DNA of 41,241 bases from Corynebacterium sp. (GTDB lineage Bacteria; Actinomycetota; Actinomycetes; Mycobacteriales; Mycobacteriaceae): positions 1 through 41,241 of the forward strand of contig NZ_JAPJNQ010000008.1 in NCBI RefSeq assembly GCF_030826625.1, in the 5' to 3' direction. The notes under the pieces were generated by a model. The model was not told where the DNA came from. It ran no database searches and was given only the letters and a program-made list of their open reading frames with translations. Below, in pieces: positions 16,501 to 25,472 of this stretch. The stretch's first letter is position 1. Each line of letters begins with the position of its first letter. The translations under genes were made by a program, and so were the position numbers.

Positions 16501-18003
16501 ATGAGCAAAGTCAACGGTGATGCACACGGTGGTGCGAACGGTGGTCACGCGCAGCTGAATTCCGCGGCAGATACTTCAAGCGGGAAGCTTTCTTCGCAGG
16601 TGGTCGCGGTGCTTGCCACGTTAGTATCGGCAGCGACGGTCATGATTTTGAATGAGACCTCGCTTTCGGTTGCGCTGCCTGCGATTATGCGGGATTTTGG
16701 TATTAACGCCGCCAGCGCGCAGTGGTTGATCACTGTGTTCATGTTGACTATGGCCGTGGTTATCCCCACCACTGGGTTTTTGATTCAACGGTTCACCACC
16801 CGGCAGATCTTTTTCAGCTCGATGGGGCTTTTTATTGTTGGCACGATCATGGGGGCGGTTGCGCCAGCTTTTTCCGTGCTGCTGCTTGCCCGTATCGTGC
16901 AGGCAGCTGGCACTGCGATGATCGTCCCGCTGCTGATGACGGTGATGCTGCAGTTGGTGCCGCTGGAGCGACGCGGCACGGTGATGGGCTTTATTGGTGT
17001 CGTCATCGCGGTTGCGCCGGCGACCGGTCCCACCGTTGGCGGTATCATTCTGGAGGCTTTTAGCTGGCACGCGATTTTCTTGTGCATGTTGCCGCTGTTG
17101 GGCGCTGTGGCGTTGCTGGGTGCGAAGCTGCTGTCCAACGTGGGTGAAGAGATTCGGCAACCGATTGATGTGATTTCGGTGCTGCTTTCCGTGGTGGCCT
17201 TCGGCGGGATCGTGTACTCGCTGTCGTCGTTGGAAACTGCGGTGGCTAGCGGGAATAACGTCGGGTTGTTGATCGCAATGCTGATCGTTGCTGTGATCGC
17301 GCTGGTGGTCTTCGTCCTTCGGCAATTGCGCCTGGGGAAAAAGAAAAAAGCGCTGTTGGATTTGCGTCCGTTCACAATTCGTAATTTCAGCCTGGCCGTG
17401 CTGATAGCGTTGCTATCGTTTTCGATGTTGATCGGCACCGTGACGATGCTGCCGATCTTCGTGCAAAACGGTTTGGGCGAAGGCGCGCGTACTGCCGGGC
17501 TGATCGTGCTGCCCGGTGGGGTGCTGCAAGCAGTGATGTCGCCGATCATTGGGCGTATTTACGATTCCATTGGCCCGAAGCCGATCATGATTCCCGGTGC
17601 GATTTTGATGGCGACCGGTTCCTGGCTATTTTCGATGCTGTCTGTCGACGCACAGATTTGGCAGCTGGTTGCCTACCATATGATTTTCGCCTTTGGCTTC
17701 GGTTTGTTGATGACCCCGATGATGACGACCGCGTTGAGTTCGTTGACTGGCGAGCTCTACAGCCATGGTTCGGCGATTTTGACGACGCTCCAGCAACTCG
17801 CTGCTGCGGCAGGCACGGCGTTGTTGATGGCGGTGCTGACTTTGGGCACCGACTCCGGTTTGTCGGCTGGTTTGGGTGAGGCTGCCGCAACTGCCGATGG
17901 CATCCGTTCGGCGTTTTTCGTTGGGGCGTTGATGGTTACGGTAATCATTCCAGTGACTTTTTTCATGCAACGCCCGGAATCTGTGCCTGGATCACACAAC
18001 TAG
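16501..18003 (+). CDS. MFS drug exporter, DHA2 family (LmrB/EmrB-like)
   Basis: Proton-driven multidrug exporter of the 14-span DHA2 group. The 500-residue product has a hydrophilic Gly/His-rich start of about 30 residues, motif-rich first spans (LNETSLSVALPAIMRDF; QWLITVFMLTMAVVIPTTGFL) and the antiporter motif GPTVGG in span 5. It resembles LmrB, the lincomycin-resistance exporter of C. glutamicum, but the substrate cannot be read from sequence. The ATG at 16501 is 16 nt after lysS, so the two are probably co-transcribed. No regulator gene lies next to it. Confidence 0.9.
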   Translation: MSKVNGDAHGGANGGHAQLNSAADTSSGKLSSQVVAVLATLVSAATVMILNETSLSVALPAIMRDFGINAASAQWLITVFMLTMAVVIPTTGFLIQRFTTRQIFFSSMGLFIVGTIMGAVAPAFSVLLLARIVQAAGTAMIVPLLMTVMLQLVPLERRGTVMGFIGVVIAVAPATGPTVGGIILEAFSWHAIFLCMLPLLGAVALLGAKLLSNVGEEIRQPIDVISVLLSVVAFGGIVYSLSSLETAVASGNNVGLLIAMLIVAVIALVVFVLRQLRLGKKKKALLDLRPFTIRNFSLAVLIALLSFSMLIGTVTMLPIFVQNGLGEGARTAGLIVLPGGVLQAVMSPIIGRIYDSIGPKPIMIPGAILMATGSWLFSMLSVDAQIWQLVAYHMIFAFGFGLLMTPMMTTALSSLTGELYSHGSAILTTLQQLAAAAGTALLMAVLTLGTDSGLSAGLGEAAATADGIRSAFFVGALMVTVIIPVTFFMQRPESVPGSHN

Positions 18004-18018
18004 CGCGTTCATTCCGCG

Positions 18019-18024
18019 TAGAGT
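18019..18024 (+). promoter_or_regulatory. -10 box of the succinate-semialdehyde dehydrogenase gene
   Basis: TAGAGT followed by 6 nt and ATG 18031. It predicts a leaderless transcript and argues for ATG 18031 rather than the in-frame GTG at 18025. Confidence 0.5.
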
Positions 18025-18030
18025 GTGAGT

Positions 18031-19512
18031 ATGAGTTTCGATTACGCACCATATACCGAATTGATCAACAATCTGCCCACCAAGATCTGGATGGGAAGTG
18101 AGCAGGTCGACGCCGTCGGCGGGGCTTATTTTGAGGTCGAGGATCCAGCCACCGGCGAGGTTTTAGCCAAGGTTGCTGACGCTGATTCTTCGCAGTGGAA
18201 GAAAACCTTGGATCTTGCCGACGGTGTGCAAAATACGTGGGCGAAAGATTTTACGGCCCGCCAACGCGCTGATGTGCTGATGGCGCTTTTTGACGCTGTG
18301 CAGAACCGCGCGGATGATTTCGCCAAGGTTATGACCCTGGAAATGGGCAAGACTTTTGCCGAGGCTAAAGGTGAGGTCACCTATGGTTCCGAGTACTTGC
18401 GTTGGTTTGCCGAAGAAGCCGTGCGTATCGATGGCCACTATGGCAAGTCGCCTTCTGGTGCTGGCACAATTCGTGTTACTCACGACCCGGTCGGCCCCTG
18501 CCTGGCGGTTACGCCGTGGAACTTCCCGTTCGCCATGGCTACCCGGAAGATCGCCCCGGCGCTGGCGGCCGGTTGCACGATGATCGTCAAACCAGCCAAG
18601 GAAACCCCGCTGACGATGCTGTTGCTCGGTGAGGTGATCGCAGACGTATTTGCCAAGCACAACGTGCCAAGCGGTGTGGTTTCTATCGTTCCGACGACGA
18701 AGTCTTCTGCGATGTCGCGTGAGTTGATGGAAGATCCGCGGCTGCGCAAGGTTACTTTTACTGGTTCGACGGGCGTCGGCAAGATTTTGGTGGAGCAGTC
18801 TGCGAAGAATCTGCAGCGCACCTCGATGGAGTTGGGCGGTAATGCGCCGTTTGTGATCCACAAGGATGCGGATCTCGATAGCGTGCTGGAGTGCGCTTAT
18901 GCCGCCAAGATGCGCAATGGCGGGCAGGCGTGTGTTTCGGCGAACCGCTTTATCGTGCACGAGGATGTGGCTGCAGAATTCACGCGTCGCATTACCCAGA
19001 AGCTCGCGCAGGTGAAGGCTGGTCATGGTCTGAACGAGGGGGTTGGCTTGGGCCCGATGATTACTGCTGCCCAGCGCGATGGCATTGCCGAGCTTGTCGA
19101 CGAAGCCCGCAAGGGTGGTGCTACCGTGCACACCGGCGGTGAGGTCCCAGAGGGTGAGGGCTATTTCTATCCGGCGACTGTCTTGTCTGAGATCCCAGCG
19201 GATGCGGCGATTCTGCGCGAAGAGATTTTCGGGCCGGTAGTGGCAATCACTACCTACTCGGATCTTGATGACGCCATTGCCACCGCGAACGATACTTCCG
19301 TTGGCTTGGCAGCGTATGGCTTTAGCGAAAACGTGCATACCGCAGAGCGCTTGGCGCATGAGCTGAACGCGGGCATGGTGGCTATCAACCGTGGTGGTGT
19401 CTCTGATGTGGCGGCGCCATTCGGAGGTATTAAAGAATCGGGATTCGGCCGTGAAGGCGGTACCGAAGGCATCCTCGAATACTTGGATACTCGTTATATT
19501 GCTACGCCGTAG
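18031..19512 (+). CDS. gabD: Succinate-semialdehyde dehydrogenase [NAD(P)+]
   Basis: Oxidises succinic semialdehyde to succinate. The 493-residue aldehyde dehydrogenase has the VTPWNFPFAM cofactor region, FTGSTGVGK, the catalytic Glu at 267 in MELGGNAP and the nucleophilic Cys at 301 in GGQACVSANRF. The strings MTLEMGKTFAEAKGEV and GGVSDVAAPFGGIKESGFGREGG are typical of the SSADH group. The start follows the leaderless -10 box. No GABA aminotransferase gene is near, so the substrate source is unclear and related aldehydes are possible. The stop codon lies inside a 37-40 bp imperfect direct repeat. Confidence 0.88.
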   Translation: MSFDYAPYTELINNLPTKIWMGSEQVDAVGGAYFEVEDPATGEVLAKVADADSSQWKKTLDLADGVQNTWAKDFTARQRADVLMALFDAVQNRADDFAKVMTLEMGKTFAEAKGEVTYGSEYLRWFAEEAVRIDGHYGKSPSGAGTIRVTHDPVGPCLAVTPWNFPFAMATRKIAPALAAGCTMIVKPAKETPLTMLLLGEVIADVFAKHNVPSGVVSIVPTTKSSAMSRELMEDPRLRKVTFTGSTGVGKILVEQSAKNLQRTSMELGGNAPFVIHKDADLDSVLECAYAAKMRNGGQACVSANRFIVHEDVAAEFTRRITQKLAQVKAGHGLNEGVGLGPMITAAQRDGIAELVDEARKGGATVHTGGEVPEGEGYFYPATVLSEIPADAAILREEIFGPVVAITTYSDLDDAIATANDTSVGLAAYGFSENVHTAERLAHELNAGMVAINRGGVSDVAAPFGGIKESGFGREGGTEGILEYLDTRYIATP

Positions 19513-19583
19513 CATCATGTCGCTGTGGTGGAGTATTCCGCTAGTGCCGTAGCACGTCGCTGCGCTGGAGTGCTCCGCTAGTG
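19507..19583. repeat. Imperfect direct repeat at the gabD stop codon
   Basis: Copy one is 19507-19546 and copy two 19547-19583. Both begin CCGTAGCA and end CCGCTAGTG with GTCGCTG in between. The first copy includes the gabD stop codon, so this is a duplication of the gene's end into the intergenic space. Confidence 0.75.
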
Positions 19584-19591
19584 CTCATCTT

Positions 19592-19638
19592 CGCCCATCC
19601 TCACCTGGGTTGCCGCCGGGTAGGGGGTGGGCGTTTTT
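19592..19638 (+). terminator. Terminator after gabD
   Basis: CGCCCATCCTC pairs with GGGGGTGGGCG (wobbles included) around a GC-rich loop, followed directly by TTTTT at 19634-19638. A standard intrinsic terminator closing the lysS-MFS-gabD block. Confidence 0.8.
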
Positions 19639-19778
19639 CGTGCCTGGGTATGCGCTAATTTTTCGCAGAAATTGGGCAAACAGTTAATCGTCATATACTG
19701 TGGTGTTCCATATCATAGCTAATTGTTTAGGTGTGATGCCTTATAAAAACCAAGCACGTTTGCTAGGAAAACTATACT

Positions 19779-19820
19779 AATAAAGTCTCGCGAAAATTTG
19801 CTCTTGCGAGCCTCTTTATT
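19779..19820 (+). promoter_or_regulatory. Leader hairpin upstream of the YhgE/Pip gene
   Basis: AATAAAG (19779-19785) pairs with CTTTATT (19814-19820), and CTCGC (19787-19791) with GCGAG (19806-19810). TTGTTTT follows. It begins just after the -10 candidate, so it would form at the 5' end of the transcript. It could be an attenuator, an mRNA stabiliser or a second terminator. Confidence 0.5.
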
Positions 19821-19945
19821 TTGTTTTCCAACCAAGCACGGGTCAGTGCCAGTCGCTACACACCAAACCGGTATATCGCAGGTTTATTGCGGTCGCGTCG
19901 CCCAGGAACTGAGCTGTATTAGACATTTAGTGGAGGTGTCTTTCC

Positions 19946-22183
19946 GTGAGTACTGCAGATAACACAGCCGCGGCATCATCAGGCATGCCGGATAATTCAT
20001 CGAACTCGGCTGCAACATCCAGCACAAACACCGCGGGCAATAAAAACCTGTGGCATCGCATGCTCGACTGGCGACCGAATTCAACGATTCCGCGAATCCT
20101 CGTCGTACTCACGCTGGTCCTGCCGCTCGCCGGGGCGGCTACTTTCATGTGGGCGATGTGGGACCCGTCGAAGTATCTGCGCGAAGTCTCGCTGGCCGTT
20201 GTCAACGAGGACGCCGGCGTCGAACGCGATGGAAAAGAGATCAACTACGGCGACCAGGTGGTTAAAGGCCTACTGGAAACTGATTATTTGAATTTCTCCG
20301 AAGTCGATGAAAAACAGGGTGAGGACGGCTTGACCCGTGGCGATTATCTTTTCGTCGTCACGATCCCGAAAGAATTCTCCAGCGATGCGGTGACCGTCAT
20401 CAGTGACAACCCGCGGCAGCCAAACATCCACTTCGCAAAAAACGACTTCTACGGCACCAACGGTGCAGTGATCACCAACAGTTTGATCCCGCAGGTGCAA
20501 AACAGTGTCGCGAATGCGATCTCCAAGAAATACGCCGACCAAGTGATTGCCGGGTTGGACCGGATGGGCCAAGGTCTGCACCAGGCTGCGGATGGTGCTG
20601 GGCGTTTGGATGATGGTGCCACCCAGCTGAAAGATGGCGGTGCCCGCGCGGTCGACGGCATCAATCGCCTGAACAACGGCGCTTCTGACTTGCAGGACGG
20701 CGCTGGCCGCCTGCATCAAGGAACCACGGATCTGAAGGCTGGCACGACTCGCCTGCAGAACGGTGTTGCGGAATTATCGAATGGTGCGGCCCGCCTGCAG
20801 GATGGATCGATGCGCTTGGCCAACGGTACTGACTCCTTGGTTTCTGGTACGGATCAGCTTGCCGACGGCGCGCGGCAGATCGACGCCGGCGTTAATCAGC
20901 TGACCGGCATGCTGCTGCCAATGCTTGAACAGGTGCAGGGCACGATGCCAGACATGCAACCAGCGATTGATTTGCTGCGTTCTGTCGGCGCCCACGCGGA
21001 AGCAGAGAAATTGGCTGGAATCGTCAATCGTTTGGATCCGGCGAATCAGCAAAACATGGTCGCCCAGCTGAACAAGCTGCGCGACGGCACGGGGCAGCTG
21101 TACTACAACTTGGCTGATCCGAACGCGCCCTACCGTGCTGGTGTGCTGAAGTTGCAGGATGGTGCCCACCAACTGAATGACGGTATTGGCCAGCTCAACG
21201 GTGGTGTTGGACGTTTGGCTGATGGTGCTAGCCAGCTCGATAACGGTGCGAGCCGGTTGAATAAAGGTACTGGTGATCTGACTGACGGCGTCGGGCGTTT
21301 GAAAGATGGCACCACCCAGCTTGCCGACGGCGGTGGCCAACTGATGGACGGCATGCAGCGTTTGAAAGATGGCACCAGCGAGCTTTCGACCAAGCTGGCT
21401 GATGGTGCTGCGAAGGCTCCAAACATCGCGAAGCCGGAAGATTCTGCGCAGAATATTGCTGTACCAATCAATTTCACATCGTCGAATGTGCACCCGGTGC
21501 AGACTGTGGTCGATGAATCTGACCCGACCGTGAAAAACGTGACTGCCGGTGCAGCAATCCTGATCGTTGTCGTCTTTGGATTCTTGGCGATGGCGCTGCT
21601 GTCGATTCTGCTGCCACACATCGTCGGCAAGCGGGCCAATAGCTATACCGTGCTGGGGCCGGTGCTGCGTGCCTTGGGCTTGATCTCGCTGGTGAACATG
21701 GCGGTCGTGGGATTCTTCGCTGGATTCTCTGCAGCCCTGGGCTGGCAGCCGGCGAACTGGGCAGCCACCATTGGGGTACTCGCGCTGACTGCGGTGACAG
21801 GCTCGGCCGTCTTCCAGTTCCTGCGTATTTTGTTCGGACGGATGTACGGCGGGGTGTTCTCACTGGGATTGTTCGCGCTCGGATTGTTCGTATTCGGTGG
21901 AATTTGGCCATTAGATACCACCCCAGGCCCACTGCGGATGCTGCATAATTTCCACCCGATGAGCTACGCCCGCGATGCGTTCATCCGCGCAACCGACGGT
22001 TTGTATGACGCGACCTTCTGGGGCGGCATTGGCGGCTTGCTTGTGTTCGCACTCGTGTCGACGGGCTTGTCTCTAGTCATCTATGCTTCCCGACGTCGTG
22101 GCGCGGCCACAGAGTTGGATGAAGAGACCCGCTACGTGAACAAGCCACGCTTGGGTGAGGAACCAGCAACCATCGCTCGCTAG
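19946..22183 (+). CDS. YhgE/Pip-family membrane protein with heptad-like repeats
   Basis: Large membrane protein of the YhgE/Pip (phage infection protein/EsaA-related) family, 745 residues. A hydrophilic start is followed by one span (about 51-72), an external domain with the VVNEDAGVERDG motif, then a stretch from about 210 to 490 of repeated LxDGAxxLxxG units predicted to form a long helical rod, and about six C-terminal spans (ABC-2-permease-like). GTG 19946 has a GGAGGTG site 8 nt upstream. The molecular function is unknown; relatives serve as phage receptors or secretion accessories, and drug-export partners have also been proposed. Confidence 0.88.
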   Translation: MSTADNTAAASSGMPDNSSNSAATSSTNTAGNKNLWHRMLDWRPNSTIPRILVVLTLVLPLAGAATFMWAMWDPSKYLREVSLAVVNEDAGVERDGKEINYGDQVVKGLLETDYLNFSEVDEKQGEDGLTRGDYLFVVTIPKEFSSDAVTVISDNPRQPNIHFAKNDFYGTNGAVITNSLIPQVQNSVANAISKKYADQVIAGLDRMGQGLHQAADGAGRLDDGATQLKDGGARAVDGINRLNNGASDLQDGAGRLHQGTTDLKAGTTRLQNGVAELSNGAARLQDGSMRLANGTDSLVSGTDQLADGARQIDAGVNQLTGMLLPMLEQVQGTMPDMQPAIDLLRSVGAHAEAEKLAGIVNRLDPANQQNMVAQLNKLRDGTGQLYYNLADPNAPYRAGVLKLQDGAHQLNDGIGQLNGGVGRLADGASQLDNGASRLNKGTGDLTDGVGRLKDGTTQLADGGGQLMDGMQRLKDGTSELSTKLADGAAKAPNIAKPEDSAQNIAVPINFTSSNVHPVQTVVDESDPTVKNVTAGAAILIVVVFGFLAMALLSILLPHIVGKRANSYTVLGPVLRALGLISLVNMAVVGFFAGFSAALGWQPANWAATIGVLALTAVTGSAVFQFLRILFGRMYGGVFSLGLFALGLFVFGGIWPLDTTPGPLRMLHNFHPMSYARDAFIRATDGLYDATFWGGIGGLLVFALVSTGLSLVIYASRRRGAATELDEETRYVNKPRLGEEPATIAR

Positions 22184-22204
22184 GTATGGCTCGCACTAGC
22201 GCAC

Positions 22205-22252
22205 ACGGCGCCCGGAAATATCTCCACGATTTTCCTTCCGGGTGCCGTTTTT
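22205..22252 (+). terminator. Terminator after the YhgE/Pip gene
   Basis: ACGGCGCCCGGAA (22205-22217) pairs with TTCCGGGTGCCGT (22236-22248) with one wobble, and TTTTT follows (22248-22252). A strong intrinsic terminator. Confidence 0.92.
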
Positions 22253-22290
22253 GCGTCTGAAAAATGCGCTAGAAATCAGGTAAGAGCCCC

Positions 22291-22308
22291 GTTCGCTATT
22301 GGCGAACA
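22291..22308. promoter_or_regulatory. ClgR-type operator upstream of clpC
   Basis: On the minus strand this reads TGTTCGCCAATAGCGAAC, which fits every position of the corynebacterial ClgR consensus WNNWCGCYNANRGCGWWS as I recall it. ClgR activates clpC and the clpP genes in C. glutamicum. The site lies 52 bp before the sigma-H-type -35, a suitable place for an activator. Confidence 0.8.
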
Positions 22309-22359
22309 GGCCCTTGAGCTGCACTAACGCGGCTATTTGCTGAATTGGTTCGCAAAACG

Positions 22360-22386
22360 GGAAGGGTTGGTGATAGTTGCGCGTTA
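22360..22386 (+). promoter_or_regulatory. Sigma-H-type promoter of clpC
   Basis: GGAA (22360-22363), 18 nt, then CGTTA (22382-22386). This matches the actinobacterial SigH/SigR heat and thiol-stress promoter, with the start of transcription expected near 22392. clpC is a known SigH target in C. glutamicum. Confidence 0.72.
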
Positions 22387-22406
22387 TGGTGGGTGGAACA
22401 TAACGC
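22381..22406. promoter_or_regulatory. Perfect inverted repeat over the clpC transcription start
   Basis: GCGTTATG (22381-22388) and CATAACGC (22399-22406) are exact inverted repeats with a 10-nt spacer. The left arm contains the sigma-H -10. It could be a repressor site or a small leader hairpin. Confidence 0.55.
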
Positions 22407-22433
22407 AAATCGGTTAGGGAGAACTAAGAGCAC

Positions 22434-25310
22434 ATGTTTGAACGGTTTACGGACCGAGCTCGCCGCGTCATTGTTTTGGCGCAAGAAGAAGCTCGCATGC
22501 TTAACCACAACTACATCGGCACCGAGCACATTCTGCTTGGTCTGATCCACGAGGGTGAAGGGGTGGCAGCCAAAGCCCTGGAATCCATGGGGATCTCCTT
22601 AGACGATGTCCGCAATGAGGTCGAAGAGATCATCGGCCAGGGCTCCCAACCACACAGTGGGCACATCCCATTTACTCCACGTGCAAAGAAAGTCCTGGAG
22701 CTTTCACTGCGTGAAGGTCTGCAGATGGGCCACAAATACATCGGTACTGAGTTCTTGCTGCTCGGTCTGATCCGCGAAGGTGAAGGAGTTGCCGCCCAGG
22801 TATTGACCAAGCTGGGTGCTGACCTGCCACGCGTGCGTCAGCAAGTTATTCAGCTGCTGTCTGGTTATGAAGGCGGTAACCAGGACGGATCTGGTAGCGG
22901 TTCTTCGTCCGCACCTGGCGGCGGTGGCCTGGCAGGCGCCGGTGCTGGTCCTTCCATGGGTGGCGGCTCCGGCGGGGGCGGCAAGGGCGATCGTTCCAAC
23001 TCGTTGGTGCTTGATCAGTTCGGTCGTAACCTCACCCAGGCTGCTAAGGAAGGCAAGCTAGACCCAGTAGTGGGTCGCGATTCTGAGGTTGAGCGCATCA
23101 TGCAGGTGCTTTCGCGCCGCACGAAGAACAACCCGGTGCTCATCGGTGAGCCTGGCGTTGGTAAAACCGCCGTCGTCGAGGGCTTGGCCCTGGATATCGT
23201 CAACGGCAAGGTTCCCGAAACGCTGAAAGATAAGCAGCTGTACTCGCTGGATCTCGGCTCGCTGATTGCTGGTTCTCGTTACCGTGGTGATTTCGAAGAG
23301 CGCCTGAAGAAGGTTCTCAAAGAGATTAACCAGCGCGGTGACATCATTTTGTTCATCGACGAGATCCATAACCTGGTTGGTGCTGGTGCCGCAGAAGGTG
23401 CCATCGACGCTGCATCGCTGTTGAAGCCGAAGCTGGCTCGCGGTGAACTGCAGACCATCGGTGCTACCACGCTTGAGGAATACCGTAAGCACATCGAAAA
23501 GGATGCTGCGCTGGAGCGTCGTTTCCAGCCGGTGAAGGTAGAAGAGCCTTCATTGGAAGATACCGTGCTGATCCTCAAGGGGCTGCGCGATAAGTACGAA
23601 GCGCACCACCGGGTCTCCTACACCGACGATGCACTGGAAGCAGCTGCGAAGCTGGCGCACCGCTATATCAATGATCGCTTCTTGCCAGATAAGGCCGTCG
23701 ACCTGCTCGATGAGGCCGGCGCACGCATGCGCATCAAGCGCCTGATTGCTCCGGATAGCCTGCGTGAGGTGGACGAGCGCATTGCGGAGGTACGCCGCAA
23801 CAAGGAAGCCGCCATTGATGGCCAGGACTTCGAAAAGGCTGCACGTTTGCGCGATAGTGAACGCAAGCTGAACGAAGAGCGCGCGGAGAAGGAAAAGGCG
23901 TGGCGTGAAAACGATCTGGAAGATATCGCCGAGGTCGGCGAAGACCAGATCGCAGACGTTTTGTCGCACTGGACTGGTATCCCTGCACTGCGTATGACCG
24001 AGGCCGAGTCCAACCGGCTGCTCAACATGGAAGAAGAGCTGCATAAGCGCATCATCGGGCAGGACGAAGCCGTTAAGGCTGTCTCCCGTGCGATCCGCCG
24101 TACCCGTGCAGGTTTGAAGGATCCAAACCGCCCATCCGGTTCCTTCATCTTCGCCGGGCCATCCGGTGTGGGTAAAACGGAGCTGTCGAAGTCTCTGGCG
24201 AACTACCTGTTCGGTAACGACGATGACCTGATCCAGATCGACATGTCGGAGTTCCACGACCGCTTCACGGCATCCCGCCTGTTCGGTGCCCCTCCGGGAT
24301 ACGTCGGACACGAAGAAGGCGGCCAGCTCACCGAAAAGGTTCGTCGCAAGCCATTTTCCGTGGTGCTTTTCGACGAGATCGAAAAAGCACACAAGGAGAT
24401 CTACAACACCTTGCTGCAGGTGCTGGAAGAAGGCCGATTGACTGATGGCCAGGGCCGTGAGGTTGACTTCAAGAACACCGTGCTGATCTTCACCTCGAAC
24501 CTGGGTACCTCGGATATCTCGAAGGCCGTCGGTTTGGGCTTCTCCTCGGAATCAGAGACGGACCCAGATTCGCGCTACGAGCGGATGAAGAACAAGGTCG
24601 ATGAAGAGCTGAAGAAGCACTTCCGCCCAGAGTTCTTGAACCGTATCGACGAAACCGTTGTCTTCCACCAGCTGACCCAGGAACAGATCGTGGAGATGGT
24701 CGATCTGTTGATTGGTCGCGTTGCCAAGCAGCTGCGTGATCGTGACATGGACATCGAGCTTTCTGAGAACGCCAAGAAGCTCCTGGCACGTCGTGGTTTC
24801 GATCCAGTATTGGGTGCGCGTCCGTTGCGTCGTACTATCCAGCGCGAGATCGAAGACCCAATGTCGGAGAAGATCTTGTTCGGTGAGCTCGGTGCAGGCG
24901 AAATTGTTTCTGTCGACGTGGAAGACTTCGACGAAGACAACAAGAAGAAGGGCACGTTCACCTTCAGCCCACGTCCGAAGCCACTGCCGGAAGAAGAATT
25001 CGGCGACTTGGACGAGGATGACGTTCGTGAAGTAGAAAACCCAACCGAGTCTGATGACGCCGCTGGTTCCGATGACCAGGACGGTAACGACGGCAAGGGT
25101 GGCGGCTCTGGCTCCGATGGGGATAACCCAGATGATCAGCCGGGCACCGTCGGTGAACCGAATGGTCAGCCAGATACGTTGAGCCCAGACACGCCAAACA
25201 ACGGTGGTTCCGGCGCCTTGCTGGAACGCCCAGAAGACGAGCGTGGTTCGGATGACTCTGATGATTCGGATGGTCCAGCTGGCCCACAGCCACAGCCGCA
25301 GCGCGACTAG
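22434..25310 (+). CDS. clpC: ATP-dependent Clp protease ATPase subunit ClpC
   Basis: AAA+ unfoldase that feeds proteins to ClpP1P2. The 958-residue product starts MFERFTDRARRVIVLAQEEA, has the duplicated N-domain (residues about 1-145), a Gly/Ser linker, Walker A of module 1 GEPGVGKT (238-245), a UVR-type middle region (about 447-480, KEAAIDGQDFEKAARLRD) and Walker A of module 2 GPSGVGKT (575-582). The C-terminal about 100 residues are a highly acidic Asp/Gly/Ser tail longer than I expect from relatives. ATG 22434 follows GGGAGAAC. Predicted control is ClgR plus a sigma-H-type promoter. Confidence 0.98.
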   Translation: MFERFTDRARRVIVLAQEEARMLNHNYIGTEHILLGLIHEGEGVAAKALESMGISLDDVRNEVEEIIGQGSQPHSGHIPFTPRAKKVLELSLREGLQMGHKYIGTEFLLLGLIREGEGVAAQVLTKLGADLPRVRQQVIQLLSGYEGGNQDGSGSGSSSAPGGGGLAGAGAGPSMGGGSGGGGKGDRSNSLVLDQFGRNLTQAAKEGKLDPVVGRDSEVERIMQVLSRRTKNNPVLIGEPGVGKTAVVEGLALDIVNGKVPETLKDKQLYSLDLGSLIAGSRYRGDFEERLKKVLKEINQRGDIILFIDEIHNLVGAGAAEGAIDAASLLKPKLARGELQTIGATTLEEYRKHIEKDAALERRFQPVKVEEPSLEDTVLILKGLRDKYEAHHRVSYTDDALEAAAKLAHRYINDRFLPDKAVDLLDEAGARMRIKRLIAPDSLREVDERIAEVRRNKEAAIDGQDFEKAARLRDSERKLNEERAEKEKAWRENDLEDIAEVGEDQIADVLSHWTGIPALRMTEAESNRLLNMEEELHKRIIGQDEAVKAVSRAIRRTRAGLKDPNRPSGSFIFAGPSGVGKTELSKSLANYLFGNDDDLIQIDMSEFHDRFTASRLFGAPPGYVGHEEGGQLTEKVRRKPFSVVLFDEIEKAHKEIYNTLLQVLEEGRLTDGQGREVDFKNTVLIFTSNLGTSDISKAVGLGFSSESETDPDSRYERMKNKVDEELKKHFRPEFLNRIDETVVFHQLTQEQIVEMVDLLIGRVAKQLRDRDMDIELSENAKKLLARRGFDPVLGARPLRRTIQREIEDPMSEKILFGELGAGEIVSVDVEDFDEDNKKKGTFTFSPRPKPLPEEEFGDLDEDDVREVENPTESDDAAGSDDQDGNDGKGGGSGSDGDNPDDQPGTVGEPNGQPDTLSPDTPNNGGSGALLERPEDERGSDDSDDSDGPAGPQPQPQRD

Positions 25311-25374
25311 AAACCGTTGCTAAGCAAACACGGCTGCGAGCCGAGCACATAAGCGCGGCTAAGTAAGCGCGTTT

Positions 25375-25416
25375 AAGCTGGCCTGTTACCTCGCAATGAG
25401 GCGCAGGCCAGCTTTT
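25375..25416 (+). terminator. Terminator after clpC
   Basis: AAGCTGGCCTG (25375-25385) pairs perfectly with CAGGCCAGCTT (25404-25414), followed by TT and a second T-run downstream. Confidence 0.88.
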
Positions 25417-25472
25417 GCTATTTTTGCTACGGCTACATGGTATTGCCGGAGTGCGAGCCCCACGGCCGTGGC

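Larger units (their letters stand above)
19513..19945. other. Intergenic region gabD to YhgE/Pip gene
   Basis: This 433-bp gap holds the second copy of the 37-40 bp repeat, the gabD terminator, a -10 candidate TATACT at 19773-19778 (with TTTGCT upstream), and a long hairpin at 19779-19820. The decamer ACCAAGCACG appears twice (about 19749 and 19836), once before and once after the hairpin. No ORF or RNA gene was recognised. Confidence 0.6.

Noticed and set aside
18163..19518. 451-codon minus-strand ORF opposite the SSADH gene
   Set aside because: Antisense shadow; the plus strand carries complete ALDH motifs.
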